Below are positions 5,535 through 6,289 of a DNA stretch of 6,289 nucleotides, in pieces. How positions within the stretch are numbered: the stretch's first letter is position 1; every line of letters starts with the position of its first letter. The stretch lies in NCBI GenBank assembly GCA_902803675.1, contig CADCQZ010000462.1, forward strand, positions 1-6,289. The letters run 5' to 3'. Below the pieces are notes generated by a model that saw only the letters and a list, made by a program, of their open reading frames with translations, searched no databases and was not told where the DNA came from. A program made the position numbers and the translations under genes. This DNA is from an uncultured Eubacteriales bacterium. GTDB lineage: Bacteria; Bacillota_A; Clostridia; Christensenellales; Aristaeellaceae.

Positions 5535-6289
5535 ATATCAATTTATCGAGCATTTGTTTCGTGAGGGATCTTTCCCGTTCCGTGCACTTTTCCCGCAGCC
5601 AGGTGATCGTTTGATCTCCCGAAGCATGGAATTCCTTGCCGGACTTGATCACATAGGCCTTGGTAACGCACAGGGACAGGAGCACGGCCGCCCTGACAGA
5701 TTCCTCTGAGAGCTGGCGGATCTCCTGAAGCCCCGGGTAATCAGCCCTGTTCGGTTCAATGGCATCCGCCAGGAACACGATCATTTCCGTGTCCGACATA
5801 TCCACGCGGCCCGTGGTGTGATAGCGTATCGCGTTGAGGATCTCCTCGTCATGGACATTGAACAGTTTCTCGGTCAGATACGCCCCCACATGGCCGTGCA
5901 TCAGGGCGCCCGAGGACAGTATCTCGTCCTGCTCTTTCCTTCCCAGCTCGTTCACGCAGATCCTGCGCATCTCCTTGACCGGCATCTCTTTGGCGCAGTC
6001 GTGATAAAGAGCCGCGACGCCGCATTTGATCATCGGTGAATCGAAGCGCCGGGCGAGCTGGACCGCCGTGGATCGTACGCCCATGGTGTGCTGGAGCCGG
6101 CCTTTGCTCAGCATTTCCCTGAGCTTTTTCTCCTCACAATGCTGGTAGAGCCCCTGAGAGGCGATGAAGGCGAGCACGTTCCTGGAGATCAAAGAAGTAT
6201 CGCGGTACCGGCCGATCTCAAGCACCGCCTCGCGGGAATCGCTCTCAAAAGGGATGACAGGATACCCTTTGGGGGCTTTCAGGCCGTCC
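5533..6289 (-). CDS. yqeK: YqeK HD-domain Ap4A hydrolase, probably fused to NadD (5' end missing)
   Basis: YqeK is an HD-domain phosphohydrolase that splits diadenosine tetraphosphate symmetrically into two ADP. The domain begins near LREMLSKGRLQHTMGV. Numbering from the GTG at 6225, its metal ligands are His46, His75-Asp76 (ALYHDCAKE), His110 (LMHGHVG), His136 (RYHTTGR) and Asp154 (LADAIEPNR); all are present. The frame does not stop upstream of that GTG but stays open to the right edge (first full codon ends at 6288), giving 251 visible residues. The GTG has only a weak upstream GCGAGG. The first 50 or so residues do not belong to YqeK. The block DTSLISRNVLAFIASQGLY resembles the end of NadD (..VP..V..YI..HGLY), and the stretch before it aligns without gaps to the ISSTxIR region of NadD, though that motif is poorly kept. 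I infer a NadD-YqeK fusion (nicotinate-nucleotide adenylyltransferase plus Ap4A hydrolase). The alternative is a YqeK with an unusual N-terminal extension. It is the first gene of the rsfS cluster seen here. Confidence 0.88.
   Translation of the reverse strand, partial: DGLKAPKGYPVIPFESDSREAVLEIGRYRDTSLISRNVLAFIASQGLYQHCEEKKLREMLSKGRLQHTMGVRSTAVQLARRFDSPMIKCGVAALYHDCAKEMPVKEMRRICVNELGRKEQDEILSSGALMHGHVGAYLTEKLFNVHDEEILNAIRYHTTGRVDMSDTEMIVFLADAIEPNRADYPGLQEIRQLSEESVRAAVLLSLCVTKAYVIKSGKEFHASGDQTITWLREKCTERERSLTKQMLDKLI

Noticed and set aside
5204..5614. 136-codon plus-strand open frame across rsfS
   Set aside because: It is antisense to rsfS, a certain gene, and has no motif.

Overview
The window looks like a chromosomal piece from a fairly GC-rich member of the Clostridia, probably an anaerobic gut or rumen lineage. 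This rests on three things: a bacterial-type glgP and malQ tandem, the Firmicute gene order nadD-yqeK-rsfS, and an ArsC/Spx-like protein of the short clostridial type. The taxon is an inference from gene style and order. No marker gene in the window settles it.

Layout from left to right: the 3' two thirds of malQ (+), glgP (+), a conserved gene of unknown function (-), a znuA/troA-type metal-binding protein gene (+), an ArsC-like gene (-), rsfS (-), and a yqeK gene (-) whose frame runs off the right edge and carries what looks like the tail of NadD. Coding is almost continuous. The largest gap between genes is 27 bases, so every control element has to lie inside or across coding sequence.

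The left part is a maltodextrin/glycogen-degrading pair. MalQ rearranges short glucans into longer ones, and GlgP removes glucose-1-phosphate from them. The right part is a housekeeping cluster on the minus strand: NAD synthesis and Ap4A hydrolysis (NadD-YqeK), ribosome silencing (RsfS), and a tightly coupled ArsC-fold protein that lacks the family's catalytic cysteine. Between these blocks sit two divergent genes whose start codons are at most about 30 bases apart.

The most interesting points are: a textbook-shaped intrinsic terminator for the plus strand buried in the coding sequence of the ArsC-like gene, which would end the znuA message antisense to that gene; the missing catalytic Cys in the ArsC-like protein; an orphan metal-binding protein without a lipobox and without the usual fourth ligand Asp; a 10-bp perfect inverted repeat inside the unknown gene that overlaps a second possible hairpin followed by seven T; and the apparent NadD-YqeK fusion. 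No mobile element, CRISPR array, tRNA or rRNA was seen. No completely new multi-gene system is evident.
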